Origin: Ignavibacteriota bacterium
GTDB taxonomy: Bacteria > Bacteroidota > Ignavibacteria > SZUA-365
Assembly: GCA_016218045.1 (NCBI GenBank)
Contig: JACRFB010000006.1
Location: 1 to 64,000, forward strand
Reading direction: 5' to 3'
DNA length: 64,000 bases
Shown: one piece after another, positions 53,224 through 63,330 of the stretch
Layout: each line of letters opens with the position of its first letter
How positions within the stretch are numbered: position 1 is the stretch's first letter
Position numbers and translations under genes: made by a program
The notes under the pieces: generated by a model
Databases searched by the model: none
What the model saw: only the letters and a program-made list of their open reading frames with translations
What the model was told of the DNA's origin: nothing

Positions 53224-55530
53224 CTATTTCCGCGGCCGGGGATGCCGTGCTCGTTGTTCCGCCAGCTTCCAGAAATAGCGTGCTATAACCACACCGTTGA
53301 GTTCACGGTCCGCAAGCGACACATCGGCCTCGCTGAGCGTCTGCAGCAGAACTGCTTCGCGTTCGTACTCCCCTGCCTCGTGATATAACATCGCCGCGAG
53401 TCGCAGGCAGTCGATCTGGAATTCACCCGGTTGCGCATCCTCGAGCAGAGAGCGCGCGGCTGTTTCCCCGTGACGGTCTGCACAGCGTTCAGCATAGAGC
53501 AGCCGCGCGAGATTGTTCCCCGGATCGACGGAAAGCGCGCGTGTGAGATCGAGGCTGTCGCTGCGTCGCGCATACGTCTCGTTCCGCTGCGGCCGGCGTG
53601 CGCGCGCAAGCGTGTTGATAATCGCCTCACGAGAGACGGACCGACGAAGCGCAGCGCGGAAACGCCGTGCGTCCTCCGCGGCCCATCCGCCGAGTGATGC
53701 GCGCACGACCCGCGTCACTTCTTCATCCGCGCGGGCACTGTCGCCGGTGTACCAGGCGGCAAACGCGCGCCAGATGCGCACGGGAAATATTGTGTGGGCC
53801 CGGGAGGGATCCGCGAGCAATGTTCCCGTCCATTCCAGCACCTCCTCGTGCCGCTCGAGATTCAGGAGCGACAGCGTACGCCCGAACACCGCTGTTGCAC
53901 TCGGCGCGAGCGCCTCGGAAGCGCGATACAGCGAGTCCGCGGCGACGAAGTCGCCCGCACGGAAGGCCTCGCGTGCGCGACGATTGGCCTCGGTGACGGC
54001 ACGCGGACATATCTTGCGCGCAAGCGGAGGGCGAAGGAAGGCATACCGGATCGCCTCGCTGTCGGGAAGAACGCGCGGCACCTTTCGAAGATACGCGCGC
54101 CATTCTTCGTCCAATTGTTCGAATGAACGCCCGACCGCTGCCTCGACGTTGTCGTCACTGTACGCGCGCTTCACGACGTCGAAACCCCGCGTTTCGAGCA
54201 GCCAGTGAGTAAAAGAGCCGCTGGCGATGTATCCGGCGGACGAGGCGCCGGACAGAAATCCCTGCGTAGTCATACACGCGCGGGCCGACGGCAGCAGATC
54301 CTGTGCAAGCATACCTGCCGCCTGTTCATGCGGCGTCCGGCCCTCACGCGCCCATTCCACGGCCACTGCGAGTCCCTCCGTCAGTCCGAGACAACGGAAC
54401 ACCGGCGCCCCGAATGGTTTCGGACCGAAGGATGCGGCGACCGCGTGCACGAGTTCGTGTGTCAGTGCATCGCTCCATCCCGCGAGCGAAAGATGAAGCT
54501 CGCGCGTCCAGGGTCGCGCGATCTGTGACGATTCCGTCCCTATGAGCCGGCGCTTCGAGGCCGCGTCCGGATACAGGTACGTCGTGATGTGCACGGCACG
54601 TTTGACACTGAGCGTGGAGACGACCCGCTGGAGCTGGAATTCGTGTTCGTCCGCAATCCGCGCGATCTCCTCGCGCGGCACACGTGTGGAGTCGTACACG
54701 ATGGTACAGTGCCTGGTCTGAAACACCGCGCCGAGTTGCGCGCGAGCGTATGCGGCGCTGTTCGAAAATCCGAGGTGATCGCTGGCCGCAAAACCCGCTC
54801 CGATGACTCCTGCCGATACAACGAAGGCGAGGAAAAATCCCGCGCGAAATGTGCCGCGCAGATATTCTCTGCCGCGTTCCGTCAAGACAAAAGACACCTG
54901 TATGAGAGCCACGCAGTACGCGCAGGTGAGAACACGGTACAGCAGCAGCGTGCCGAGAGGCGGACGCGCTTCGTCCCACGAGAAGCCCACAAACAGGCCG
55001 AACAGATGATTATATGCGTACAGTTGCGGTTGCGAATAAATCTGCGCCACCGGATGCAGAAGCAGCGCCGCGATCACTGCCGTGTATGCGGCGTACGCGC
55101 GCCAGGAGCGGAACAGCCGCGTGCAGAGCGCCGCGAGCGCGGTACCGAACAGCGCGGTGAGGCCCGGAATCAACACGAAGAATGCGGCCCCTTCGAGCGG
55201 TGTGCAGTTGGGCACAAACCACGCGTTCGCGATCAGAATACTCATCGGAAGAAGAAGCAGTATCCACACCGACGCGGCGACACGAACGATTCCGGCCATG
55301 TGTGCGCGGAAGGGTGAAGCGGTCGTATCTTGACCGCCTACGGGTGAGGGCTGTAAGCGGAACGACGCGATGGCGAAAGGGCCTGCTGTGAGGCCGACAC
55401 AGAGTCCGGCCAGGACGGCGAATTCATACCCGAAGGTCCGAAATAATGGGAGCTGCGTGCACACGATCCCGAAGGCGAGATACATGGTGCCGAGCACTGC
55501 GGAGCGGACCGAATAGATCAGACGGAACAT
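53224..55530 (-). CDS. Membrane gluzincin-like metallopeptidase with TPR-like tail
   Basis: 768 residues from ATG at 55530 (an earlier in-frame start adds no membrane segment). About residues 1-260 contain six or seven membrane helices. A peptidase-MA-like domain follows, with zinc motif HELVH at 358-362 and a downstream Glu in GLTEGLAVAVEW as likely third ligand. The C-terminal 250 residues are helical and TPR-like (for example FRAGDFVAADSLYRASEALA). The substrate is unknown. Monocistronic, divergent from a small unknown gene. Confidence 0.78.
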   Translation of the reverse strand: MFRLIYSVRSAVLGTMYLAFGIVCTQLPLFRTFGYEFAVLAGLCVGLTAGPFAIASFRLQPSPVGGQDTTASPFRAHMAGIVRVAASVWILLLLPMSILIANAWFVPNCTPLEGAAFFVLIPGLTALFGTALAALCTRLFRSWRAYAAYTAVIAALLLHPVAQIYSQPQLYAYNHLFGLFVGFSWDEARPPLGTLLLYRVLTCAYCVALIQVSFVLTERGREYLRGTFRAGFFLAFVVSAGVIGAGFAASDHLGFSNSAAYARAQLGAVFQTRHCTIVYDSTRVPREEIARIADEHEFQLQRVVSTLSVKRAVHITTYLYPDAASKRRLIGTESSQIARPWTRELHLSLAGWSDALTHELVHAVAASFGPKPFGAPVFRCLGLTEGLAVAVEWAREGRTPHEQAAGMLAQDLLPSARACMTTQGFLSGASSAGYIASGSFTHWLLETRGFDVVKRAYSDDNVEAAVGRSFEQLDEEWRAYLRKVPRVLPDSEAIRYAFLRPPLARKICPRAVTEANRRAREAFRAGDFVAADSLYRASEALAPSATAVFGRTLSLLNLERHEEVLEWTGTLLADPSRAHTIFPVRIWRAFAAWYTGDSARADEEVTRVVRASLGGWAAEDARRFRAALRRSVSREAIINTLARARRPQRNETYARRSDSLDLTRALSVDPGNNLARLLYAERCADRHGETAARSLLEDAQPGEFQIDCLRLAAMLYHEAGEYEREAVLLQTLSEADVSLADRELNGVVIARYFWKLAEQRARHPRPRK

Positions 55531-55634
55531 GCGGGAAAATACACATACGCTGATCCGCGTCCATCCCTTGTGAACGAGATCGGAACGATGCATGTTTCCA
55601 TTGGCACACATACTCGTCAGGACTACGACCACAC

Positions 55635-56024
55635 ATGGCCATACATCACGATTCCCCGTCACTCATCCCAAGCGACTTCCCACCGGCACTGGCCGAGGAT
55701 ATACGCCAGGAGCTGTCCCGCGCGGGCGCGAGCGCTCCGGTGTCCGTGCATCCGGGGAGATTGCGCGCCATCTGTCGCAGAGCGGCGGGGATTGCCCTGC
55801 GCGCGGTACACGATGACGCTGCATCGGAGGAACATGGTTCGAGCGCAATAGGACTGTTGGAGCGTCTGGCCACGGACCAGCACGCGCCCTCCGATGTGGC
55901 CGCAGCCGCAGCGCGTCTTCGCGCAAAAAGGGAGGGCGACGACACCTCAACAATGTCGCCGGATCCGCTCGCCGATCTTGCTCGTATCCTTCATTACTGC
56001 GCGGGCATGTTGTCCAAGCCCTGA
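55635..56024 (+). CDS. Small protein of unknown function
   Basis: 129 residues, acidic with Ala/Arg-rich helices (ELSRAGASAPVSVHPGRLR) and no signal peptide or membrane segment. No family is recognised. It is supported by the length of the open frame, codon use like its neighbours, and its divergent position relative to the metallopeptidase gene, but not by homology. Confidence 0.5.
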   Translation: MAIHHDSPSLIPSDFPPALAEDIRQELSRAGASAPVSVHPGRLRAICRRAAGIALRAVHDDAASEEHGSSAIGLLERLATDQHAPSDVAAAAARLRAKREGDDTSTMSPDPLADLARILHYCAGMLSKP

Positions 56025-56297
56025 TCTCACGGAAGACCGCAATACCCGGTACTCCTTCGAATGTGCTCCGGTTTTCATGCACTGCCGTCGAAGGCCTGAA
56101 CGCGGAGACTGAAACACTTGTGAACATGGGATACCGGGCGTTTGTACCGCTGCAAGTGTCAAAATATTGCCTGCACGAAACGAGGCGTGAAAATTCTTCA
56201 AGGTTCCCGGGAAATGGGTCTCACAAATCCGCGAAATCACATATATTTATGTTCGAAAGCCGGGTGACATTATTTTGACACTTCCCCGGATGAATCG
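56025..56297. other. Gap with a long inverted repeat, no gene
   Basis: No plausible coding frame. It contains a 7-base inverted repeat ACACTTG/CAAGTGT (56114-56120 and 56153-56159) 32 bases apart. The right end holds the plsY promoter. Confidence 0.5.
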
Positions 56298-56328
56298 TTG
56301 ACTTTCCCTGCCGCATCGGATATATTAC
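56298..56328 (+). promoter_or_regulatory. Promoter of plsY
   Basis: TTGACT (56298-56303), 17 bases, TATATT (56321-56326): near-consensus sigma70 hexamers. In the Bacteroidota form it reads GTTG-N20-TAtaTTAC. The plsY ATG is 38 bases downstream of the -10. Confidence 0.65.
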
Positions 56329-56364
56329 TGTGTTGCAGGAATTGAGTCGAAAAACGGACTGCCC

Positions 56365-57066
56365 ATGTATCTCCTCAGTCTTATCATCATCCTCAGTTAT
56401 CTCGTCGGATCAATTCCAACCGGATTGATTATCTCCCGATGGGTAAAGGGCATCGATATTCGCAAAGCGGGAAGCGGGAATATCGGGAGCACCAACGCGA
56501 TGCGCGTGCTTGGATGGAAATGGGGGCTTGTCGTACAGGTTGTCGATATACTGAAAGGATTGACCGCCGTGCTGGTGATTGCGAACCTGCATTACGGCGA
56601 TTTCCCTTTCAACAACAAAACACCTTTTGACGATTATGTTGTGGTGCAGATCATCGCCGGTTTGGCAGCCGTGTTGGGTCACATTTTCTCCGTGTTTCTG
56701 AGTTTCCGCGGTGGCAAGGGAATAAACACGGCCGCGGGCATGCTGGTCGGCATCGCGCCGATCGACATATCGATCGCGCTGATCGTCTTCCTGATCGTCC
56801 TTTTCTCGACAGGGTATGTGTCGCTTGGCTCCATCAGCGCCGCGACAGCGTTCCCGACGACATTGTTTGTGCGCTTCAACATCTTCAAGGACAGCATCCC
56901 GAGTTACCACACGCTGATCATTTTCAGCATCGCTCTGTCCGTCCTGTTGATCTACGCGCACCGGTCGAATATCCAGCGACTCCTCGCCGGCTCCGAGCAT
57001 CGATTCCATAAGCTGAAGATCCTCGGGAGGAAAGTTGGCGGATCGATGCGGACGATGATTTTCTGA
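56365..57066 (+). CDS. plsY: Acyl-phosphate glycerol-3-phosphate acyltransferase
   Basis: 233 residues, slightly longer than most PlsY (about 200). It has about five membrane segments and the family motifs: GSIPTGLIISRW, KAGSGNIGSTNAMRVLGWKWG and FRGGKGINTAAG. PlsY uses acyl-phosphate to acylate glycerol-3-phosphate, the first step in phospholipid synthesis. gpsA, which makes glycerol-3-phosphate, lies 78 bases downstream, so the pair forms a functional unit. Confidence 0.94.
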   Translation: MYLLSLIIILSYLVGSIPTGLIISRWVKGIDIRKAGSGNIGSTNAMRVLGWKWGLVVQVVDILKGLTAVLVIANLHYGDFPFNNKTPFDDYVVVQIIAGLAAVLGHIFSVFLSFRGGKGINTAAGMLVGIAPIDISIALIVFLIVLFSTGYVSLGSISAATAFPTTLFVRFNIFKDSIPSYHTLIIFSIALSVLLIYAHRSNIQRLLAGSEHRFHKLKILGRKVGGSMRTMIF

Positions 57067-57144
57067 TACAACCGGCATGCGGGCGGGCGCCGCGCATGCG
57101 ATGATCGGTGTTGTTGTGCGCTCCTGGGCCTTCATGGCAATCTC

Positions 57145-58146
57145 ATGAACATTGGTGTCATTGGTGCGGGTAGTTGGGGAACCACACTCGCCGTCCTCCT
57201 CCATGAGAACGGTCATACTGTCACGCTGTGGAGTTTTGTGCCAGCCGATGTCGAGACCATGCGCGCGACACGCCGCAACCTCTCGTACATGCCCGAGCTG
57301 GAACTGCCGGCAGCGCTCGAGGTGACGGACGACATATCACGCGCCGCGTCCGGCAAGGATCTGCTCCTGCTGGCCACACCGTCGCAGTTCCTCCGCGGAG
57401 TGCTTCAACAGGCCGCCGCGTCTATCAGCGGTGATCCGATTCTGGTGAATGTTGCAAAGGGCATCGAGACCACCACGCTGCTGCGCATGTCGGAACTTGT
57501 GGCGGACTGCCTGCCCGCGTCCTCGCCCGACCGCTACTCCGTTCTGTCAGGACCCAGTCACGCGGAGGAAGTCGCGATTGGAAAGGCCACATCGGTGGTT
57601 GCCGCCTCCGTATCTGCCGACACTGTGCAGGCCGTGCAGAAGGCCTTCATGCAACCGGCCTTCCGCGTCTATGGCAGCAGCGATGTGATCGGCGTGGAAC
57701 TCGGCGGCTCGTTAAAAAATGTCATCGCAATTGGGGCGGGAATTTGTGACGGTGCGGGCTTCGGCGACAACACCAAGGCGGCGCTGATCACACGCGGCAT
57801 CGCCGAAATGCGCCGGCTCGGCATCGCTCTGGGCGCCGAACCGCATACCTTCGCGGGCCTCTCGGGATTGGGCGACCTTATCGTGACGACCATGAGCCGC
57901 CACAGCCGCAACCGCCACGTCGGCGAGGAAATCGGACGCGGGCGCACGCTCGCGCAGATCCTCGCATCCATGCGTATGGTCGCCGAGGGGGTGGACACCA
58001 CACGTTCAGCGCACGCGCTCGCATTGCGCACCGGCGCCGAGATGCCGATCACACATCAGATGTATCACATCCTGTTCGACGAAAAACCTCCTGAAGTCGC
58101 CGTCCGCGATCTCATGACCCGCTCCGCGAGAGACGAAGTATGGTAG
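57145..58146 (+). CDS. gpsA: Glycerol-3-phosphate dehydrogenase [NAD(P)+]
   Basis: 333 residues. The dinucleotide-binding motif is IGVIGAGSWGTTLAVLL, with GPSHAEEVA and the catalytic Lys in GGSLKNVIAIGAGICDG. The enzyme reduces dihydroxyacetone phosphate for phospholipid synthesis. Its last 7 bases overlap the start of the giant kinase/sigma54 regulator gene. Confidence 0.95.
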   Translation: MNIGVIGAGSWGTTLAVLLHENGHTVTLWSFVPADVETMRATRRNLSYMPELELPAALEVTDDISRAASGKDLLLLATPSQFLRGVLQQAAASISGDPILVNVAKGIETTTLLRMSELVADCLPASSPDRYSVLSGPSHAEEVAIGKATSVVAASVSADTVQAVQKAFMQPAFRVYGSSDVIGVELGGSLKNVIAIGAGICDGAGFGDNTKAALITRGIAEMRRLGIALGAEPHTFAGLSGLGDLIVTTMSRHSRNRHVGEEIGRGRTLAQILASMRMVAEGVDTTRSAHALALRTGAEMPITHQMYHILFDEKPPEVAVRDLMTRSARDEVW

Positions 58147-61100
58147 AAGCGGACTTCCCCGTGGTACCAGGATACACGATTCTCGACCATGCCGGCAGCG
58201 GCGGCGCGGGCGACGTGTTCCGCGCACGCAGCGAGGAAAGCGGCGAGATCGTGGCCGTAAAAATTCTGCGCGATCCCTCGTCCGACGACGGCGATCTGCG
58301 CCATGAATACCAGGTGCTCAGCGCCCTCGATCATCCCTCTCTCGCGCGTATGCTCGCATGCGGGAAAACCGGATCGGATCATCCTTTTCTCGTCATGAGC
58401 TGGAGCGAGGGCGCGGCGATGACACGCGCGCTCTTTCTTCACGAAGACGGCACTTTCGACAACCGCGCCTTCGCGCGTGCCATACTTCGTGTGGCGGAAG
58501 CCCTCGTGCATATCCACGTGCAGGGGGTCATTCATGGAGATCTGAAGCCGGCGAATATCCTGATACGCCGCGGTGATGACGGATCGATCGAAGCGACCGT
58601 GATGGATTTCGGACTCAGCAGACACGCGCGCGACGGCAGGAACGGTCTCGCCGGAACGGCGGAATATCTGGCACCGGAACTCATTCGCGGCGACGAACCC
58701 GGCGTCGGTTCTGACCTCTACGCACTCGGCTGCACCCTGTACGAATGTGTCGTGGACGATCCGCCGTTCACAGGCGCGGATCTGGCCGACGTGCTCGCGC
58801 GGCACGTGCGCGAAACCCCCGCGCCGCCTTCCGCCGACGGGTTCGATGCCACCATCCAATCGTGGATACTCACGCTCCTGGAAAAAGACCCGGCACTCCG
58901 ATTTCGCGGCGCGGCACGGCTTGCCGCCGAGGCGGCCGCGTATCTCGGCCTCGAGTCGGCGGCGCGACCCGATGCGGCCACCGCGTTGCGGCTCCCGAAA
59001 GTGCCCCGCGAACAGGAGCTTTCCAAACTCCACGAGCTGCGCGCGCTGTCCGAAACACGCGCGCGGATTGCGCTCGTGGAGGGAGGCGCAGGTGCCGGCA
59101 AAACGACGCTCCTCAAGGACCTGCGAACCTCGCTTGTGCTCGACGGGATTCCCGTTCTCGCTCTCGGTCCGCGCACAGGCGACGAGCCCTTCGCGCCCAT
59201 CCTGCGTGGACTCCGCGCACAGGCGCACGGGACGTACGACGACACGCTGCTTCCCGAAGCCGGGGTCATCGCCGCGGCCTTTCCTGACGCGCTGCCCGGT
59301 GTCGCCCAGGCATCACTGGAGAGTCTGACGCCGGATGCGCTGAAGCTGCGTGTGTTTCTCGCGGCCTCGATCCTGCTCGTGGGCGGAAACGCATCCCGCG
59401 CGCTGCTGTTCGAAGATTTTGACGCAGCGGACGAACTGACACGCGAATTCCTTCTCTCGTTCGTCTCCTATCTTCACGCCCGTGAACAGGCCGGGTGTTT
59501 TGTCGTGATCACGGCCGACGCAGTCAATGCCGCGAACGAGTTCAATCAGCTCGCGGAGATTCCCGGCACAACACGCATCCCCATACCGCCGCTCAGTCCC
59601 GATGCGCTCAGCGCCTCGATCCGCGGACTGCTCGGCAAAGCCGTCTCGCCTTCTTTCCTGAGCATTCTTCTGCGGCAATCAGCGGGACTCCCCGGCCGCG
59701 TGGAGGAACTGCTCTCGTTCTGTCTTTCCGAAGGTGTACTCGAGGCCACGCCGCACGGCTGGCTGGTGCACGAGCGCGACAACCTGGCCGGCATTTTTCC
59801 GGCATCCGTCGAGGATCAGCTCCGCCGCATCATCGCCCGTCTTGAAGCGGACACACGCACCGTCCTGGCCGCGGTGGCGCTCTCCCCCGCGCCTGTTCCG
59901 ATGACCTGCCTGATGGACGTGTGCGCGCGTCCCGCCGCGGCCATCACGTCCGACCTCGGTCTTTTGCATGCGGCAGGACTCGTCGCACACGACGCTATTG
60001 CCGTATGGGCGGCCAACACCGCCGTGACACACGCCGCGAAGCCACCGGCTGCGGAAGCACGGCAGTTGCACGACCGCTTGTATGCCTGGCATGACGCGTC
60101 CCGCACGCCCGACCCATACGTGCGGGCCGTTCACGCCTATGCCTCGAGCACGCCGGAAAACGCACTCGACGATTTGCTTGAGGCGGCGCGTATACGGGCA
60201 CGGCGCTTCGATATCCGCAAGGCCGAGGAGCTGTTTGTCGCGGCGCTGACTCTGCTCAAGGCGCCGTCCCAAGCGGAGGCGCGCTTCTCGGCTATGTCGT
60301 CGCTCATCGACATCGTGAACGTGCTGGGCAGGCGTGATGCGGAAGAGGAATACCTCGAGGAGATGCTCGTACTCGGCGCGCAGTCGGGCAATCCCGACCG
60401 TCTCGCCGAAGTGTACCGGCATCAGACCGAGTACTACATTTCAGTGGCGGAATTCGATCGCGCGCGGAAGAGCGCCGAGAAGGCGCTCGCCTATGCCACA
60501 CAGGCGGGCGACCGCCACAACGAGGCGTATTGCCACAGGAAGCTGGGCTTCATCGAGTACAGGACGCGTCCCGGCCAGGCGGTGGTGGATCATTATTCAC
60601 GCGCGCTGGCCGTGTACGAAAGTGATGGCAGCGCGTCCGACGCGGGCCAGGTGCTCGTGGATATCGGACTTGTGTATTACTCCATCCTCGACGATCCACC
60701 GAAGGCGTTGGAGCATTTCGCACGCGCGCGGACTCTCTTCGACGGCGCGGGAGACAAGCGCGGGCTGATCCGCGCCGAGGGCAACACGGGTGCGCAGTTG
60801 TACTCGCTGGGCCTGTACGAGGAGGCGCACGAGCATCAGGTGCGTGCAAATGCCATAGCGCGGGAGATCGGCGATCGCCGCTTCCTGGCGACCTCGCTCG
60901 GTTCGCTCGCGCAGTGTGAACTTGCCCTGTGCAGATATTCCGAGGCGCTGCTGCATCTGAACGAAGAGCTGCGCATCAGCAGGGAAATTCGGGACAAGTA
61001 TCTCGAGGAACTCTGCCTCGAGAACATCGGGGAATTGTATCTGAGTCTCGGCGAGTACGACAAGTCCATCGCCGCGTACACCGACGCGAAACGGCTCGCG

Positions 61101-63236
61101 ACGGAAAGCGGCAACGAGGTCGGCTCGATCGCCTGCGACATCGACATCGCCGGCGGCATGATCGAGAACCGCGACACGGACGCGGCCGCCAAACTTCTGC
61201 GCGCGGCGCGCGCGGCGCTGACGGAGTTGCACGACGTGAACGTCGAGGCGATGCTGCTGTACCGGACCGGCATGCTGCACATCGCGCGCGGCCCGCTCCA
61301 CGACGCCGATCGCGCCCTCGAGGCCTTCCGCGCTCTCGGCGATCTCGCCGACGCGCAGGATTTCCGCTCGCATCGCATCCTCGCGCGCTCCTACGCGGGG
61401 CGCTGCCTCATGCTGAGCGGGCGCCATGCGGAGGGCGAGGCGTTATCGTCGGCCGCTGTGGCGCTGCTGGACGAGGGCGGCCCGCTCTATGGTGGAGCGG
61501 CCGATGTGCTGCTCAACCACGCGCTGGTATTGCGCGCGCAGCGCAGCGCCGATGCCGTTGCCTTCGTCGATCGCGCGTACGCCGAGCTGATGCGCGTCGC
61601 GGAAATGATCGACGATGTGCACCTGTACCGCAGTTTCCTCGAGCGCGTCAGGGTCAATGCCGAGATCGTGCGCGAGTATACGCTCGCCCATCGAGGAGAT
61701 TCGAAGGACGCGATCTCCGCCGTCCGCGAACAGAATCTCCGCACGCTGTACGAAGTCGCGCGCAAGATCAATTCCGTGCTGGACCTTCCGCCCCTGCTCG
61801 AGAACATCATGGACAGCGCCCTCGAGGCGATGAACGGCGAACGCGGCCTGATCTTTTTCATCGAGGACGACCAACTGGTGCTGAAAGTGTCGCGCAATGT
61901 CGAGAAGGAAACCATCGAGGACGCGACTGCCATCAGTCTCAGCATTCTTCGCGACGTCGTTGCGGGCGGCAAACCCATCATCGTGGCCGACACCGCGCAG
62001 AGCGAGGAATTCCGCAACCGCGAGTCCGTGCGGAATTTCAACATTCATTCGCTCGTGTGTGTCCCCATGCGCTCGAAATCGCGACTCATCGGCACAGTGT
62101 ATGTCGACAGCCGCAGTGATGCGCTGCGCGCGATTTCGTTCTCCGACATCGACGCCGAATTTCTCGAGGCCTTTGCGAACCTCGCCACCATCGCCATCGA
62201 AAACGCGCGTCTGCACGCCTCGCTGCGCGAGGAGAACCTGTATCTCCGCAAGGCCATGACGCGGCAGTTCGGATTCGAGAACATCATCGGCGACAGCGAC
62301 ATCATGCAGCGGCTCTTCTCCGAAACACAGGGCGCCATCTCGACCGACGGCGCGGTGTTGATCTCCGGGGAGAGCGGCACTGGAAAGGAGCTGGTGGCGA
62401 AGGCGATCCATTTCAATGGCGCGCGCAAGGACCGTCGTTTTGTCGCCGTCGACTGCGGCGCGCTGCCCGACACATTGCTCGAAAGCGAATTGTTCGGCTA
62501 CAAACGCGGCGCATTCACCGGCGCATACACCGACAAACCCGGCCTGTTCGAAGAGGCGCACGAAGGCACTCTGTTCCTGGATGAAATCTCGAACACGTCG
62601 CTCGCCTTTCAGGCCAAACTCCTGCGCGTGCTGCAGGACGGCGAGTTCCGCCGGGTCGGCGACACTGCCGTGCGACGCGTCAACGTCCGCATCATCTGCG
62701 CGACCAACAAACATCTCGACGCGGAAATCGAGGAGGGACGGTTCCGGCAGGATCTGTTCTATCGCCTGAACGTCATCCCCATCACGGTTCCCTCGCTGCG
62801 CGACCGCGTGGGCGACGTGCCGCTCCTGGTGCAACACTTCATCGCGAAGTATGCGGAGAAACATCCCACGCCGGTGACCGGGGCAAGCTCCGAGCTGATC
62901 GAAACTCTGCAGCGCTGTCCGTGGAAAGGCAACGTCCGCGAACTGGAGAACCTCATCAATCGCATGATGACACAGGCCGCGGAAGCCGTGCTGTCAACAC
63001 GGAACCTCCCCGCCGATTACCAGCAGTATCAGGTCGACACCGCTCCCTCCGCTGGCGGCGACTATCAGGTCACGTTCAAATCCGCCCCGAAACTCGTGAC
63101 ACTACAGCAGGCGGAACGCGAACACATATTGAATGTGCTCCAGCATGTAAAAGGCAATAGGACTGAAGCTGCCAAAATACTCGGTCTCAAGCGCACGACA
63201 CTGATAGAAAAAATGAAGAAATTGGGCATCATGTAG
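58140..63236 (+). CDS. Ser/Thr kinase-AAA-TPR-GAF-sigma54 activator fusion
   Basis: 1698 residues, in order: a protein kinase (Lys41 in VAVKIL, HGDLKPAN at 132-139, DFG at 156-158, APE at 178-180); an AAA ATPase with P-loop GGAGAGKT (315-322); TPR-like repeats about 690-1190; a GAF domain about 1204-1360; a sigma54-interaction AAA+ domain with GESGTGKE (about 1410) and the RGAFTGA loop (about 1458); and a Fis-type helix-turn-helix at the C-terminus (GNRTEAAKILGLKRTTLIEK). Only the kinase-AAA-GAF order is familiar, from cyanobacterial and other kinases that end in a histidine kinase; here the output is NtrC-type transcription activation. It overlaps gpsA by 7 bases. A sigma54-like promoter lies just downstream. 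Confidence 0.92.
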   Translation: MVEADFPVVPGYTILDHAGSGGAGDVFRARSEESGEIVAVKILRDPSSDDGDLRHEYQVLSALDHPSLARMLACGKTGSDHPFLVMSWSEGAAMTRALFLHEDGTFDNRAFARAILRVAEALVHIHVQGVIHGDLKPANILIRRGDDGSIEATVMDFGLSRHARDGRNGLAGTAEYLAPELIRGDEPGVGSDLYALGCTLYECVVDDPPFTGADLADVLARHVRETPAPPSADGFDATIQSWILTLLEKDPALRFRGAARLAAEAAAYLGLESAARPDAATALRLPKVPREQELSKLHELRALSETRARIALVEGGAGAGKTTLLKDLRTSLVLDGIPVLALGPRTGDEPFAPILRGLRAQAHGTYDDTLLPEAGVIAAAFPDALPGVAQASLESLTPDALKLRVFLAASILLVGGNASRALLFEDFDAADELTREFLLSFVSYLHAREQAGCFVVITADAVNAANEFNQLAEIPGTTRIPIPPLSPDALSASIRGLLGKAVSPSFLSILLRQSAGLPGRVEELLSFCLSEGVLEATPHGWLVHERDNLAGIFPASVEDQLRRIIARLEADTRTVLAAVALSPAPVPMTCLMDVCARPAAAITSDLGLLHAAGLVAHDAIAVWAANTAVTHAAKPPAAEARQLHDRLYAWHDASRTPDPYVRAVHAYASSTPENALDDLLEAARIRARRFDIRKAEELFVAALTLLKAPSQAEARFSAMSSLIDIVNVLGRRDAEEEYLEEMLVLGAQSGNPDRLAEVYRHQTEYYISVAEFDRARKSAEKALAYATQAGDRHNEAYCHRKLGFIEYRTRPGQAVVDHYSRALAVYESDGSASDAGQVLVDIGLVYYSILDDPPKALEHFARARTLFDGAGDKRGLIRAEGNTGAQLYSLGLYEEAHEHQVRANAIAREIGDRRFLATSLGSLAQCELALCRYSEALLHLNEELRISREIRDKYLEELCLENIGELYLSLGEYDKSIAAYTDAKRLATESGNEVGSIACDIDIAGGMIENRDTDAAAKLLRAARAALTELHDVNVEAMLLYRTGMLHIARGPLHDADRALEAFRALGDLADAQDFRSHRILARSYAGRCLMLSGRHAEGEALSSAAVALLDEGGPLYGGAADVLLNHALVLRAQRSADAVAFVDRAYAELMRVAEMIDDVHLYRSFLERVRVNAEIVREYTLAHRGDSKDAISAVREQNLRTLYEVARKINSVLDLPPLLENIMDSALEAMNGERGLIFFIEDDQLVLKVSRNVEKETIEDATAISLSILRDVVAGGKPIIVADTAQSEEFRNRESVRNFNIHSLVCVPMRSKSRLIGTVYVDSRSDALRAISFSDIDAEFLEAFANLATIAIENARLHASLREENLYLRKAMTRQFGFENIIGDSDIMQRLFSETQGAISTDGAVLISGESGTGKELVAKAIHFNGARKDRRFVAVDCGALPDTLLESELFGYKRGAFTGAYTDKPGLFEEAHEGTLFLDEISNTSLAFQAKLLRVLQDGEFRRVGDTAVRRVNVRIICATNKHLDAEIEEGRFRQDLFYRLNVIPITVPSLRDRVGDVPLLVQHFIAKYAEKHPTPVTGASSELIETLQRCPWKGNVRELENLINRMMTQAAEAVLSTRNLPADYQQYQVDTAPSAGGDYQVTFKSAPKLVTLQQAEREHILNVLQHVKGNRTEAAKILGLKRTTLIEKMKKLGIM

Positions 63237-63303
63237 CGTCGGCATTTTGACGGGGAAGGAAATATTGGCGTCAGTAGTCCGCCGCTTCTGCAGATATCTT
63301 GTT

Positions 63304-63316
63304 TTTCAGGCTGAAA
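63304..63316. promoter_or_regulatory. Palindrome upstream of the sigma54-type promoter
   Basis: TTTCAG-G-CTGAAA, a perfect 13-base palindrome 15 bases upstream of the -24 element. It may be a binding site of the adjacent activator or of another regulator. Confidence 0.4.
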
Positions 63317-63330
63317 TCGGCTATTTTCCC

